A stretch of DNA of 44,340 nucleotides from a virus, in IMG/VR virus record IMGVR_UViG_3300026455_000021, positions 1-44,340 of that record. The stretch is one strand, 5' to 3'. The notes beneath the pieces are model-generated. The model worked only from the letters and a program-made list of their open reading frames with translations, ran no database searches and was not told the DNA's origin. Numbering within the stretch: position 1 is the first letter of the stretch; every line of letters starts with the position of its first letter. Position numbers and translations under genes: made by a program. Positions 1-7,045 of this stretch are shown one piece after another.

Positions 1-1923
1 ATAATGCAAGTAGGAACTGGTATATTCAGAGCCGACAACACATATGTAAGAGCTCCTATATGGATCACTGAACCCGATCTAGGCACAAGACGAGCTAATA
101 ATTATGTTACTTTAAATCTAGAAGTGTTCCACCCAGATACATGGCCAGGTACAATCACTTTTAGATTAAATGATATCAATCCTCAGATAAGAGCAGAAAC
201 TCTATCTATAGTTAGAGATACCGACACATACTTAGATGTACAAATAAAACCAACCGTGGCTGGTGATTATCCTGTTCCTAATAAAAAACAACTGATATCG
301 GTCTATGATGTAGCCACATTTACTGATAGCACACTTGGATCATATTCTATCGACAATATCGTATATCAAGGCAATAACAAGTATAGAATTTACGTAGATC
401 CAAGAATAAATGGCAAGATACCCAAAGGATCTGAAATACTTTTCGGAACTCCAAGCGTGGTGCCTAAAGGCATGGTATTAGATACGATAGAAGGAAAATT
501 AACAGGCAAAGTACCGTATCAACCCAGAATAACAGAAACATTTGAATTCAGTGTGGTGGCTACTACTACCTATCCATCAGGAACACAGGCCAGTAGTATT
601 AGAACATTCACTATCAAGACTATCGGTGAGCTTGAGACGGGTATCAAATGGATATCACCTGCTGAACTTGGATCAATCAGTCCAAATAAAGATAGCCAAT
701 TAGTAATCGAAGCTGAATCATTACTAAGAAACGGTCTAGTAACTTATCAACTAGTACCCGGAAAAGGAGTTTTACCTCCAGGTCTTACTTTACTATCAAC
801 TGGCGAAATCATTGGAAAAGTTAGACAAATCGGAACATTCAATTCAACTGGTTTTATCTATGACTTAGATGGTGGCTCAGCATCCGGTAGTGGCAACATA
901 ACCGTAGATAATGGGGACTCCTTATCAACAAATTTTCTCACTCTTGATGGCAATACGACTACGAACATTACACGCGGTTTAACAAGATTTTATAATTATG
1001 ACGGTAGTAGTGAAAGAGATTTTAATGTTACATTTGATAATACATTAACATCATTTGATAAAGAATTTACATTTGTAGTTGCTGCTAGAGATATCTACAA
1101 TTATTCCAGTTCATCTAAAACTTTTAAGATAGTTGTATCAGGTATCAGTGATATAGTTTACAGCAATCTCAGTTTCAAGGTATTACAGAAAAAAAGCAAA
1201 AGAGATCGTTGGTACACATTTATATCTGACACCACTATTTTCAATCCCGAAAAAATTTATAGATATGGGGATCCGGCATTTGGTATACAGGACAGTTTGA
1301 CTATGTTAGTTTATGCCGGTATACAAAGTTCTAACATAGATATGTTTGTTGAAGCTGTCAGCAGGAATCACTATAACAAAAGATTGAAATTCGGTGACAT
1401 CAAAAAAGCTGTCGCTAAAGATCCTACGACACAAGAAATTATTTACGAAGTAGTCTATGTCGATGTAGTCGACGATCTAGTAAAAAATGGCAAGAGCATC
1501 AGTAGACAGATAAATCTTCCAGATAATATAAATCGACCTGTGAGAGTCGATGTTGATACTATCAGAGTAGACAGCAATAACTTTCTTGCTAGTGATAGAG
1601 ATGTACAGACAATATGGCCAAACAGTATCAAAAATATGAGAAAACGTATCAAAAGTACAGGCCTTAATGATCGAACCTATCTGCCGCTTTGGATGAGAAG
1701 CATACAGGAATCTAGTTTCGTAGAACCTGGATGGGTTAGTGCGATGCCTATCTGCTACTGTTTACCAGGAGCAGCAGATGACATCATAATAAACATAAAG
1801 AATCTAAGCGATTTCGATTTTAAAACCATAGACTTTGAAGTAGATCGATATCTGATTGATTCTACCGACGGAATACTACAGGATAAATATCTAGCATTTC
1901 CGCAACGTGGAGAAATAATATAA
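1..1923 (+). CDS. Large virion protein with Ig-like repeats (5'-truncated)
   Basis: The frame is open from base 1 and the first ATG (base 4) has no visible ribosome site, so this is probably the 3' part of a longer gene. The 640 visible codons are rich in Thr, Ser, Asn and Asp and look like a string of beta-sandwich modules. Two He_PIG-type signatures (P-x-G-[LM]-x-L-x..G-x-[IL]-x-G-K-V) are visible near residues 155-175 and 258-275. Such modules are common in phage tail fibres and baseplate-associated proteins; a surface or adhesion role is inference. The C-terminal ~250 residues lack an obvious repeat and may be a virion-attachment part. The next gene follows by one base and is also structural-looking. 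Confidence 0.7.
   Translation: MMQVGTGIFRADNTYVRAPIWITEPDLGTRRANNYVTLNLEVFHPDTWPGTITFRLNDINPQIRAETLSIVRDTDTYLDVQIKPTVAGDYPVPNKKQLISVYDVATFTDSTLGSYSIDNIVYQGNNKYRIYVDPRINGKIPKGSEILFGTPSVVPKGMVLDTIEGKLTGKVPYQPRITETFEFSVVATTTYPSGTQASSIRTFTIKTIGELETGIKWISPAELGSISPNKDSQLVIEAESLLRNGLVTYQLVPGKGVLPPGLTLLSTGEIIGKVRQIGTFNSTGFIYDLDGGSASGSGNITVDNGDSLSTNFLTLDGNTTTNITRGLTRFYNYDGSSERDFNVTFDNTLTSFDKEFTFVVAARDIYNYSSSSKTFKIVVSGISDIVYSNLSFKVLQKKSKRDRWYTFISDTTIFNPEKIYRYGDPAFGIQDSLTMLVYAGIQSSNIDMFVEAVSRNHYNKRLKFGDIKKAVAKDPTTQEIIYEVVYVDVVDDLVKNGKSISRQINLPDNINRPVRVDVDTIRVDSNNFLASDRDVQTIWPNSIKNMRKRIKSTGLNDRTYLPLWMRSIQESSFVEPGWVSAMPICYCLPGAADDIIINIKNLSDFDFKTIDFEVDRYLIDSTDGILQDKYLAFPQRGEII
1882..1889 (+). promoter_or_regulatory. 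Candidate T4-type late promoter (GATAAATA)
   Basis: GATAAATA differs from the T4 late consensus TATAAATA only at the first base. It lies near the end of the preceding gene, 35 bases before the ATG of the structural gene at 1925, a spacing that fits a late leader. The same octamer recurs before other virion-type genes in this window. Confidence 0.4.
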
Positions 1924-1924
1924 A

Positions 1925-2500
1925 ATGGCAAGCAACATAAATTCAGCACAGATTGATGAAACTTATCCAATCGCAGGAGTAGATAACGATACTCAAGGAT
2001 TTAGAGATAATTTCAATTATACCAAGATCGGACTAGCTACAGCAGCTACCGAAATTACAGACCTACAGGCTAATACAGCTAAAATCAATGTAGACAACGA
2101 TTTCAACAAAAAGGCGATCACCAATGCCGTGTTAAGAAATAATATTCACAGTTTTCTTAACCTAGGTACACGTAGCGGAGCGATCGTTATCAACTTCGGA
2201 AATGCTGATCATCAATATGTGTCATTAAGCGGCGATGCACAGTTTACTTTCGAAGGGTTTCCTGTAGACAATTCTGTGTCAGTTATATTAGAAATTAGAG
2301 GCGACGGTACTGCTAGAACTATCACTTTCCCTACAGATGGTGTTATACCAGTATTAAAAGCCAACTTTCCTGCTAATCCTATCACAGTGACTAGCGCAAC
2401 TTCGGCTATGTTGGTAAGAGTAACTACAAGAGCCAAAAGCATAGATCCCGGTTCATTGGCTAGATGCTATTTGGTAGAATGTATGGGCGTATTCAACTAA
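1925..2500 (+). CDS. Conserved T4-like virion structural protein
   Basis: 191 residues. The N-terminus (NINSAQIDETYPIAG.. then TQGFRDNF, residues about 5-30) is a signature I associate with structural proteins of marine T4-like phages. A helical segment follows (residues 35-60), then a beta-rich domain with an internal GDGTARTITFP stretch of the kind seen in tail-fibre and baseplate modules. It starts one base after the large Ig-repeat protein and is presumably co-expressed with it. The exact virion position cannot be assigned. Confidence 0.65.
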   Translation: MASNINSAQIDETYPIAGVDNDTQGFRDNFNYTKIGLATAATEITDLQANTAKINVDNDFNKKAITNAVLRNNIHSFLNLGTRSGAIVINFGNADHQYVSLSGDAQFTFEGFPVDNSVSVILEIRGDGTARTITFPTDGVIPVLKANFPANPITVTSATSAMLVRVTTRAKSIDPGSLARCYLVECMGVFN

Positions 2501-2501
2501 T

Positions 2502-2744
2502 ATGATACATCCGTTCCAAGCCGATCTTAGCACACTCAAAGATTCGGAAGTAGAGCTGAAGTTACAAGAACTGACTAAAAAATATTATCAAGCACAGAGA
2601 TTAGGAAACCGAGATCTCTTGACACAAGTCTTAACCTTTGTTACAATATACAGAGAAGAGCTAGCTAGACGTTTGAGAAACAATGGAACAAATGCGTCTA
2701 AAGGACTAGATAAAGACTTGGATCAATTGATTAATGTTGAATAA
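2502..2744 (+). CDS. Small conserved helical phage protein
   Basis: 80 residues, mostly alpha-helical by composition (FQADLSTLKDSEVELKLQEL then YYQAQRLGN and a second amphipathic helix). I recognise the type as a short conserved protein of marine T4-like phages but know no function. It overlaps the following DnaE-like gene by 11 bases, which implies translational coupling, and it contains a consensus sigma70-type promoter (2619-2647) for downstream genes. Confidence 0.6.
   Translation: MIHPFQADLSTLKDSEVELKLQELTKKYYQAQRLGNRDLLTQVLTFVTIYREELARRLRNNGTNASKGLDKDLDQLINVE
2619..2647 (+). promoter_or_regulatory. Intragenic sigma70-type promoter (TTGACA-N17-TACAAT)
   Basis: A perfect -35 box TTGACA (2619-2624) is followed after exactly 17 bases by TACAAT (2642-2647). 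It lies inside the preceding small gene and would start transcription near 2654, serving the DnaE-like, GroES-like and MazG-like genes up to the terminator at 4314-4339. Confidence 0.55.
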
Positions 2745-3216
2745 CGCAGACAAAGACATCATAGAAGGACTGTTAAAATACGGACCTTCTGCTCTAGAAG
2801 ATTCTTTCGTCACAGACCTATCTCCCAATTTAGAAAAATATATTGAACGCTGTTTAGAAGAAAAACTAAACTATCCTATGCCAATGTCCGAATTACCAAA
2901 AGGACGCTCTTGGTTTATTCCACACAATTACCAAACAATGGATATAGAAGGATTCCTAGTCAATCAATGTCCAAAAGAAAACTACGGACGTTTAGTCGAT
3001 GAACTAGATCTATATAAAAAACATAATCTATTAGATATTTTAAAAGTATCAAAATACTTGGTCGATACTCTTAGAGCAAATAATATAGTCTGGGGTGTGG
3101 GACGAGGTAGTGCCGTTTCTAGCTACTGTCTATATCTTATAGGACTACATAAGATAGACAGCGTTAAATACAAATTACCTATAACAGAGTTTTTCAAAGG
3201 AGAAACAGATGGCTAA
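2734..3216 (+). CDS. DnaE-like mini protein (family C polymerase fragment)
   Basis: 160 residues. Residues about 95-155 match the start of the palm region of bacterial Pol III alpha: a YGRLVDEL helix, a hydrophobic helix, then VWGVGRGSAVSSYCLYLIGL and KIDSVKYKLPITEFF. These correspond to the family's GPGRGSAAGS / LGIT.IDPL.Y.L.FERF segment. The protein stops before the region where the catalytic aspartates of family C polymerases lie, and there is no PHP domain, so polymerase activity is not expected. It could bind nucleotides or DNA, or modulate the host polymerase (inference). The family assignment rests on motif spacing alone. Confidence 0.6.
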   Translation: MLNNADKDIIEGLLKYGPSALEDSFVTDLSPNLEKYIERCLEEKLNYPMPMSELPKGRSWFIPHNYQTMDIEGFLVNQCPKENYGRLVDELDLYKKHNLLDILKVSKYLVDTLRANNIVWGVGRGSAVSSYCLYLIGLHKIDSVKYKLPITEFFKGETDG

Positions 3217-3316
3217 AAGAAATGGACAAAGAAAGGTTAAGGTAGTGGCAGCTAGAAACGCTAGACGTATCTTACAAGGACGTAAGCTACCAAAGACAAG
3301 AATTAAAAGGAGATAA
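3209..3316 (+). CDS. Very small, highly basic protein (35 aa)
   Basis: A 35-codon frame beginning MAKRNGQRKVK and ending KTRIKRR. Over a third of the residues are Arg or Lys, with no acidic residue, suggesting nucleic-acid binding. A strong ribosome site (AAGGAG, six bases before the ATG) supports it, as does its exact fit between the DnaE-like gene (overlap 8 bases) and the next gene (starts two bases after its stop). No family recognised; a ribosomal-protein-like or packaged basic peptide are possibilities. Confidence 0.6.
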   Translation: MAKRNGQRKVKVVAARNARRILQGRKLPKTRIKRR

Positions 3317-3318
3317 TA

Positions 3319-3552
3319 ATGGGTAAAACAGTTAGAACCATGCAGGGCAGAGAAATCGACATGGAAAAACTCACCCTAGTCAACGAACTCGTACAGGCTG
3401 TAGGCAACGCTAAAGTCAATGCCCGCGGTGACCAATTAGGTCCAGGTGGCAAGATCGTAAAGACTAGAGAAGAATTGATGGCAGAATATTACAATCGTAA
3501 TCCCAGGTCAGTAAAAGCAGAAAATCCTACACCTAAGAAAGCGGAGGAATAA
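3319..3552 (+). CDS. Conserved small phage protein
   Basis: 77 residues starting MGKTVRTMQGREIDMEKL, with a central NARGDQLGPGGKIV segment and a YYNRNP motif, then a Lys/Glu/Pro tail. I recognise it as a conserved short protein of marine T4-like phages, function unknown. The ribosome site AGGAG lies in the end of the preceding 35-residue gene. Its stop overlaps the ATG of the co-chaperonin gene, so the two are probably translationally coupled. Confidence 0.65.
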   Translation: MGKTVRTMQGREIDMEKLTLVNELVQAVGNAKVNARGDQLGPGGKIVKTREELMAEYYNRNPRSVKAENPTPKKAEE

Positions 3553-3944
3553 TGTCAGTAGTCAAAGGTAAATTGCGAATCCTCCGTGACAAAATCATGG
3601 TCAGTGATATGTATTTCGGTGAGCAGAAAACTGCCAGCGGCATTATTATCAAAAGTGATGACGGCAAGGTAGAAGGTATCTATCCTCGCTGGGGTAAGGT
3701 GTTTGCCGTTGGTCCTGAACATAAAGAAGATTTCGGAGTTGGTGATTGGATCCTAGTCGAACACGGTCGTTGGACAAGAGGTATCGAATATGATAATGGC
3801 GGTGACGAACCTGTTACTATTAGACTGGTAGAAAACAAAGCCATATTAATGTGGAGTTCTGAAAAACCAAACGACACAGTAAATATCAACCAAGGCATCG
3901 CAGTTCCGAATGCCGTAGACGCTTATAGATTGGAAAACAAATGA
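3552..3944 (+). CDS. GroES-like co-chaperonin (gp31-type)
   Basis: 130 residues with GroES-family layout: an N-terminal strand LRILRDKIMVSDM, an ASGIIIKSDDGK segment in the place of the mobile loop, then GKVFAVGPEHKEDFGVGDWILVEH, matching the GEVLAVG...VKVGDxV core of GroES. In T4, gp31 replaces GroES so that GroEL can fold the large capsid protein; the same role is inferred here. An extra stretch (residues 75-130) carries acidic loops absent from short bacterial GroES. It starts on the last base of the previous gene and overlaps the MazG-like gene by four bases. Confidence 0.7.
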   Translation: MSVVKGKLRILRDKIMVSDMYFGEQKTASGIIIKSDDGKVEGIYPRWGKVFAVGPEHKEDFGVGDWILVEHGRWTRGIEYDNGGDEPVTIRLVENKAILMWSSEKPNDTVNINQGIAVPNAVDAYRLENK

Positions 3945-4315
3945 CGAATCCGTTCCGTGATCAAGAACAGTTTATGACAGCCTGTGACCAAACAGTACAG
4001 GGGTTGAATCTAGCTCAATTTCAAATGTACTGTAATCTCATAGCAGAAGAAATGGGCGAACTCAGTCAAGCTATGACTTCTGACAACAGCGTAGAAACCT
4101 TAGACGCTTTGATCGATATCTTGGTAGTCACTATCGGTGCTATACATAGTATCGGAGCAGATGCTGAGGGTGCGTGGAAAGAAGTCATGCGCACAAACTT
4201 TGCTAAGATCGATCCAGAAACAGGCAAGGTTCGCAAGCGTGAAGACGGCAAGGTTTTAAAGCCAGAGGGATGGCAACCTCCCAACCTTAGACCTTTGTTA
4301 GTCAAACAAGCATAA
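3941..4315 (+). CDS. MazG-like NTP pyrophosphatase
   Basis: 124 residues of the all-alpha NTP-PPase superfamily, which hydrolyse (d)NTPs to monophosphates. The metal-binding signature EExxE is at residues 36-40 (AEEMGEL) and ExxD at 52-55 (ETLD). The C-terminal FAKIDPETGKVRKREDGKV and KPEGW parts are typical of phage MazG-like proteins. The gene is the last of its transcription unit: a strong terminator begins two bases before its last base. Pool sanitation or alarmone control are both suggested for phage relatives. Confidence 0.8.
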   Translation: MTNPFRDQEQFMTACDQTVQGLNLAQFQMYCNLIAEEMGELSQAMTSDNSVETLDALIDILVVTIGAIHSIGADAEGAWKEVMRTNFAKIDPETGKVRKREDGKVLKPEGWQPPNLRPLLVKQA

Positions 4316-4339
4316 GGGTCTTGACAGACCCTTTTTTTT
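4314..4339 (+). terminator. Rho-independent terminator sharing bases with a promoter
   Basis: AAGGGTCT (4314-4321), loop TGAC, AGACCCTT (4326-4333) form an 8-bp perfect stem that runs into a T tract to 4339. It ends the unit finishing with the MazG-like gene. The -35 box of the next promoter is built from the last stem base, the loop and the next stem base. Confidence 0.85.
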
Positions 4340-4349
4340 CCTCTATACT
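4321..4349 (+). promoter_or_regulatory. Sigma70-type promoter embedded in the terminator (TTGACA-N17-TATACT)
   Basis: TTGACA (4321-4326) lies across the terminator loop, and TATACT (4344-4349) follows after 17 bases. The expected start site, six to eight bases after the -10 box, coincides with the ATG at 4356, so the glycosylase transcript may be leaderless. An overlapping TATAAT (4349-4354) could serve as an alternative -10. Confidence 0.7.
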
Positions 4350-4355
4350 ATAATC

Positions 4356-4793
4356 ATGGCTATTCCCTTACGAGACGATTTGATGGTACAGCAGCAGTTG
4401 CCGGCTAAGGACGAAAAGATTCGTGCTTGGCAACACATGGTTGGTGTCATCATGCTTAACCAAACTGGACGCAAGCCAGTGAAATATGTGCTACCTCTAT
4501 TCTTAGAAAAATGGCCTACTCCCAAACAATTCTTGTGGGCTTCCATCGATGATGTAAAAGAAATCATCTGGCCATTAGGCATGTACAATGTACGATTTAA
4601 AAGACTCAAACTCATGACCGCAGATTTCATGTCTTGGGATGGGGTTGATGCAAAACAATTATACGGCATTGGCAAGTACGGCAGCGATAGTTATGAAATC
4701 TTCTTTAAGAACAATTATGATGTACAACCAACTGACAAAGAACTAAAAAGGTACCTAAATGACGAGATCAGAAATTTTGACACTGCTTGCTGA
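4356..4793 (+). CDS. HhH-GPD DNA glycosylase, MBD4-like
   Basis: 145 residues, close to a bare catalytic domain of MBD4/endonuclease-III-type glycosylases, which excise damaged or mismatched bases. The N-terminal helix region reads HMVGVIMLNQTGRKP, followed by the PTPKQFLWA and IWPLGMYNVRFKRL helices. The helix-hairpin-helix is LYGIGKYGSDSY (102-113), and QPTDKELKRYL (124-134) matches the MBD4 segment carrying the catalytic Asp, here D127. No iron-sulfur cluster Cys set is seen. There is no Shine-Dalgarno before the ATG. It may act on G:T or G:U mismatches or on a modified base; substrate is inference. Confidence 0.7.
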   Translation: MAIPLRDDLMVQQQLPAKDEKIRAWQHMVGVIMLNQTGRKPVKYVLPLFLEKWPTPKQFLWASIDDVKEIIWPLGMYNVRFKRLKLMTADFMSWDGVDAKQLYGIGKYGSDSYEIFFKNNYDVQPTDKELKRYLNDEIRNFDTAC

Positions 4794-5025
4794 AGGCGTA
4801 TATACTGTTACGTTCACTAAAGTTAGCGGAGAGTTACGTTCTATGCCTTGTACGCTAAAGGCAGATCTTGTTCCGCCGCCTAAGGCAGAACAACCAGAAA
4901 CACAAAAGAAAGTAAGAGAAATCAACGAAAATGTAGTAGTAGCTTTCTGTACTGATAAAAAAGAATGGCGCAGTTTTCGTGTAGCTAATGTAATAGAAAT
5001 CAAACCATTTGAAGAAACAGTATGA
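4759..5025 (+). CDS. DUF2693-type small protein
   Basis: 88 residues: helix MTRSEILTLLAEG, then a beta-rich SH3-like part (YTVTFTKVSGELRSMPCTL; WRSFRVANVIEIK). This matches the DUF2693-type proteins common in T4-like marine phages (function unknown). It overlaps the glycosylase gene by 35 bases and the next gene by four. A consensus promoter (4777-4806) lies inside its 5' end. An acidic, Pro-rich linker (residues 38-55) separates the two beta blocks. Confidence 0.65.
   Translation: MTRSEILTLLAEGVYTVTFTKVSGELRSMPCTLKADLVPPPKAEQPETQKKVREINENVVVAFCTDKKEWRSFRVANVIEIKPFEETV
4777..4806 (+). promoter_or_regulatory. Intragenic sigma70-type promoter (TTGACA-N18-TATACT)
   Basis: TTGACA (4777-4782) and TATACT (4801-4806) are separated by 18 bases, just inside the DUF2693-type gene. 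It would transcribe the following small gene and the gp44 clamp-loader gene. Being intragenic, it could be chance, but both boxes are near-perfect. Confidence 0.45.
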
Positions 5026-5222
5026 GCACAATACCATTATTAGAAAAACTTGCGGTACAAAGTCTCGTCGAATATAAAGGCGAATTAATCTTTAGTAAAG
5101 AAAAATTCGCCGAGTTAATCATAGAAGAATGCGCATCCTTATTTCCTATGACGTTTACTGACGAACAATATCAGCGTAGAATAGACAAAACTATTAGAAA
5201 ACATTTCGGAGTTCAAGAATGA
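5022..5222 (+). CDS. Small conserved phage protein
   Basis: 66 residues containing EKFAELIIEECASLFP and a terminal DEQYQRRIDKTIRKHFG. This FAELIIxEC-type module is frequent in short phage proteins, often beside replication genes; its function is not known to me. It overlaps both neighbours by four bases (ATGA), so it is probably translated together with gp44. Confidence 0.65.
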   Translation: MSTIPLLEKLAVQSLVEYKGELIFSKEKFAELIIEECASLFPMTFTDEQYQRRIDKTIRKHFGVQE

Positions 5223-6142
5223 AAGAACTGTGGGTAGAAAAATATCGTCCTAAAACACTAGACGGTTATGTGTGGCGAGACGAACATCAAAAGAAGCAGG
5301 TAGAATCTTGGGTCAAGAGCAAGTCTATTCCGCATCTGCTACTAAGCGGAAGTCCCGGCATAGGTAAAACTACTATGGCCAAGATGTTGATACACGAAAT
5401 CGGTATCGAAGAGTATGACGTGCTAGAACTAAATGCTAGTCGTCAGCGTGGTATTGACGAAGTACGTGACACTATTACTAACTTTGTTAGCATGATGCCT
5501 TTTGGTCCATTTAAAGTCGTTCTATTAGATGAGGCGGACTTTCTAACACCGCAGGCGCAGGCATCGTTGCGTGGAGTCATGGAAGAATTCCATAATACTG
5601 CGAGATTTATACTAACCTGTAATAAACCGCACATGATCATGGATGCTATCCACAGTCGCTGTCAGACTTTCCACTTTCATAAACTAGATCAGATGGATTT
5701 TATCACTCGCGTAGAAAACATATTGACCATGGAAAATATCAAATTTGATATTGAAGATCTAGCATCTTATGTGTCTGTAACCTATCCCGATCTTAGAAAA
5801 TGTATCAATATGTTACAGCAAAACTCTACAGAAGGAGTTTTGATTAAACCAGAAAAGGGAGACTCGGGAGAAAATGATTGGCGCTTTGACATGATTGAAT
5901 TATTCAAAGCAGGCAAGATAAATGATGCGAGAAAAATGCTCTGCGGCAAACTACGTGCCGAAGAAATGGAAGAAGTGTTTACTTGGTTGTATAACAACAC
6001 AGAAGTTTTCGGTGACGAAACCAAACAAGATAGCGCCATCCTTATCATTAAGCAAGGATTAGTGGATCACGGTCTGATCGTAGATCCCGAAATCAATCTG
6101 TCAGCGACACTGGTCAAACTGGCTAGGCTGACCAGTGCTTAA
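5219..6142 (+). CDS. 44: Clamp-loader ATPase subunit (T4 gp44)
   Basis: 307 residues, an AAA+ clamp loader of the T4 gp44/RFC-small-subunit type that opens and loads the gp45 ring on primer-template DNA. It has an N-terminal WVEKYRPKTLDGYVWRDEHQ box, Walker A GSPGIGKT (44-51), Walker B VVLLDEADFL (about 100-109) and the RFC-box SRC near residue 147. The C-terminal collar helices include residues about 220-300. The T4 partner gp62 was not recognised in this window. The gene's end carries a 9-bp inverted repeat and meets the convergent phoH 18 bases later. Confidence 0.9.
   Translation: MKELWVEKYRPKTLDGYVWRDEHQKKQVESWVKSKSIPHLLLSGSPGIGKTTMAKMLIHEIGIEEYDVLELNASRQRGIDEVRDTITNFVSMMPFGPFKVVLLDEADFLTPQAQASLRGVMEEFHNTARFILTCNKPHMIMDAIHSRCQTFHFHKLDQMDFITRVENILTMENIKFDIEDLASYVSVTYPDLRKCINMLQQNSTEGVLIKPEKGDSGENDWRFDMIELFKAGKINDARKMLCGKLRAEEMEEVFTWLYNNTEVFGDETKQDSAILIIKQGLVDHGLIVDPEINLSATLVKLARLTSA
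6108..6137. repeat. Inverted repeat at the gp44/phoH convergence
   Basis: CACTGGTCA (6108-6116) and TGACCAGTG (6129-6137) form a 9-bp perfect stem with a 12-base loop, ending two bases before the gp44 stop codon. No T tract follows in either direction, so it is not a classical terminator. It may slow polymerases or protect the 3' end at the convergent junction. Confidence 0.5.
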
Positions 6143-6160
6143 CTGCTAGGTAATTATAGT

Positions 6161-6898
6161 TTATCTTCCCTCTGAGTCTCCGTAAATTGCTAGCACTTCT
6201 TTCACAGCGATATGTCTTTCAACATCTTCTACTGTGAAGTGAGCCGTATCTACATACTTTTGATTTTTAAAATCATCATATAATTTTAAAAATTCTAACA
6301 GACCATTTGATGTAGGTCTGTCAGCTTGTTGTAGATCTCCTGTTACTACCATCTTGGAACCATCTCCAAGACGTGTAAGTAGCATTTTCATTTGGCTGGG
6401 CGTAGCATTTTGCATTTCATCAGCGATAATGAATGATTTCTTGAAGGTCCTTCCTCTCATATATGCCAAAGGACTGATTTCAATCACCCCCTCTTTGACA
6501 AAGTTTTCTATTTCTTTGGCATAATAGTATTCTTCAAAAACATCAAAAATAGGTCTAGTCCAGGGCTCCATCTTTTGCTGTAGGGTACCTGGCAAGAATC
6601 CATGCTGCTCGTCCACACTAACAGCTGGACGAGTTACCACGATCTTGTCTACTTCTCCTTCCTGGAACAGTTTGACTGCCATTTGACAGGCCAACATGGT
6701 TTTACCCGTACCCGCAGGTCCGATAGCAAATACTATGTGGTTTTGTGGATTTTGGAGTTTGAGTAGATAAGTCTCTTGATTGAGATTCTTGGGATATATT
6801 AGAACGCGATTTTTCTTTTTTGGAAGGAATTTATTTAGTTGGACTACATTATCTTGCTGGTGTAACGCTTGATTTCTAGCTTTTCTGTTTTTTCTCAA
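6161..6898 (-). CDS. phoH: PhoH-like ATPase
   Basis: A PhoH-family P-loop ATPase: Walker A GPAGTGKT, then TRPAVSVDEQHGFLPG, IISPLAYMRGRTF-type motif (here EISPLAYMRGRTF), Walker B FIIADEMQNA and MVVTGDLQQAD, all diagnostic of PhoH. PhoH is widespread in marine phages; its role (RNA metabolism or phosphate stress) is unsettled. I chose the TTG at 6898 because AGGAGG stands seven bases before it; the alternative GTG at 6928 adds ten residues with a weaker site. It is alone on the minus strand between plus-strand blocks. Confidence 0.9.
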   Translation of the reverse strand: MRKNRKARNQALHQQDNVVQLNKFLPKKKNRVLIYPKNLNQETYLLKLQNPQNHIVFAIGPAGTGKTMLACQMAVKLFQEGEVDKIVVTRPAVSVDEQHGFLPGTLQQKMEPWTRPIFDVFEEYYYAKEIENFVKEGVIEISPLAYMRGRTFKKSFIIADEMQNATPSQMKMLLTRLGDGSKMVVTGDLQQADRPTSNGLLEFLKLYDDFKNQKYVDTAHFTVEDVERHIAVKEVLAIYGDSEGR

Positions 6899-6925
6899 AG
6901 GATAGCCTCCTGTTATAGTGTTAGG

Positions 6926-6953
6926 CACGGACCTTTAGACCGTAGTGTCCGTG
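6926..6953. repeat. Inverted repeat upstream of phoH
   Basis: CACGGAC (6926-6932) and GTCCGTG (6947-6953) form a 7-bp stem with a 14-base loop in the divergent region between phoH (-) and the gene at 7046 (+). It sits where the phoH leader would be and overlaps the alternative GTG start, so an RNA or operator role in phoH control is possible. Confidence 0.4.
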
Positions 6954-7016
6954 TCCGAACACAAAATTATTTAAGTTCGTGCGCTCAAAATAAAGTATAA
7001 ACACATTGATTTTTGA

Positions 7017-7024
7017 AATAAATA
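7017..7024 (+). promoter_or_regulatory. Candidate late promoter (AATAAATA)
   Basis: AATAAATA differs from the T4 late octamer only at position one and lies 21 bases before the ATG at 7046 in the phoH-divergent region. This region, about 147 bases long, otherwise holds only the inverted repeat at 6926-6953. Confidence 0.35.
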
Positions 7025-7045
7025 ACTGTGAGGACTTAAAACACT

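Noticed and set aside
6496-6522. TTGACA with TAATAG-like box on the + strand
   Set aside because: Spacing is about 21 bases and it lies antisense within phoH; not a convincing promoter.
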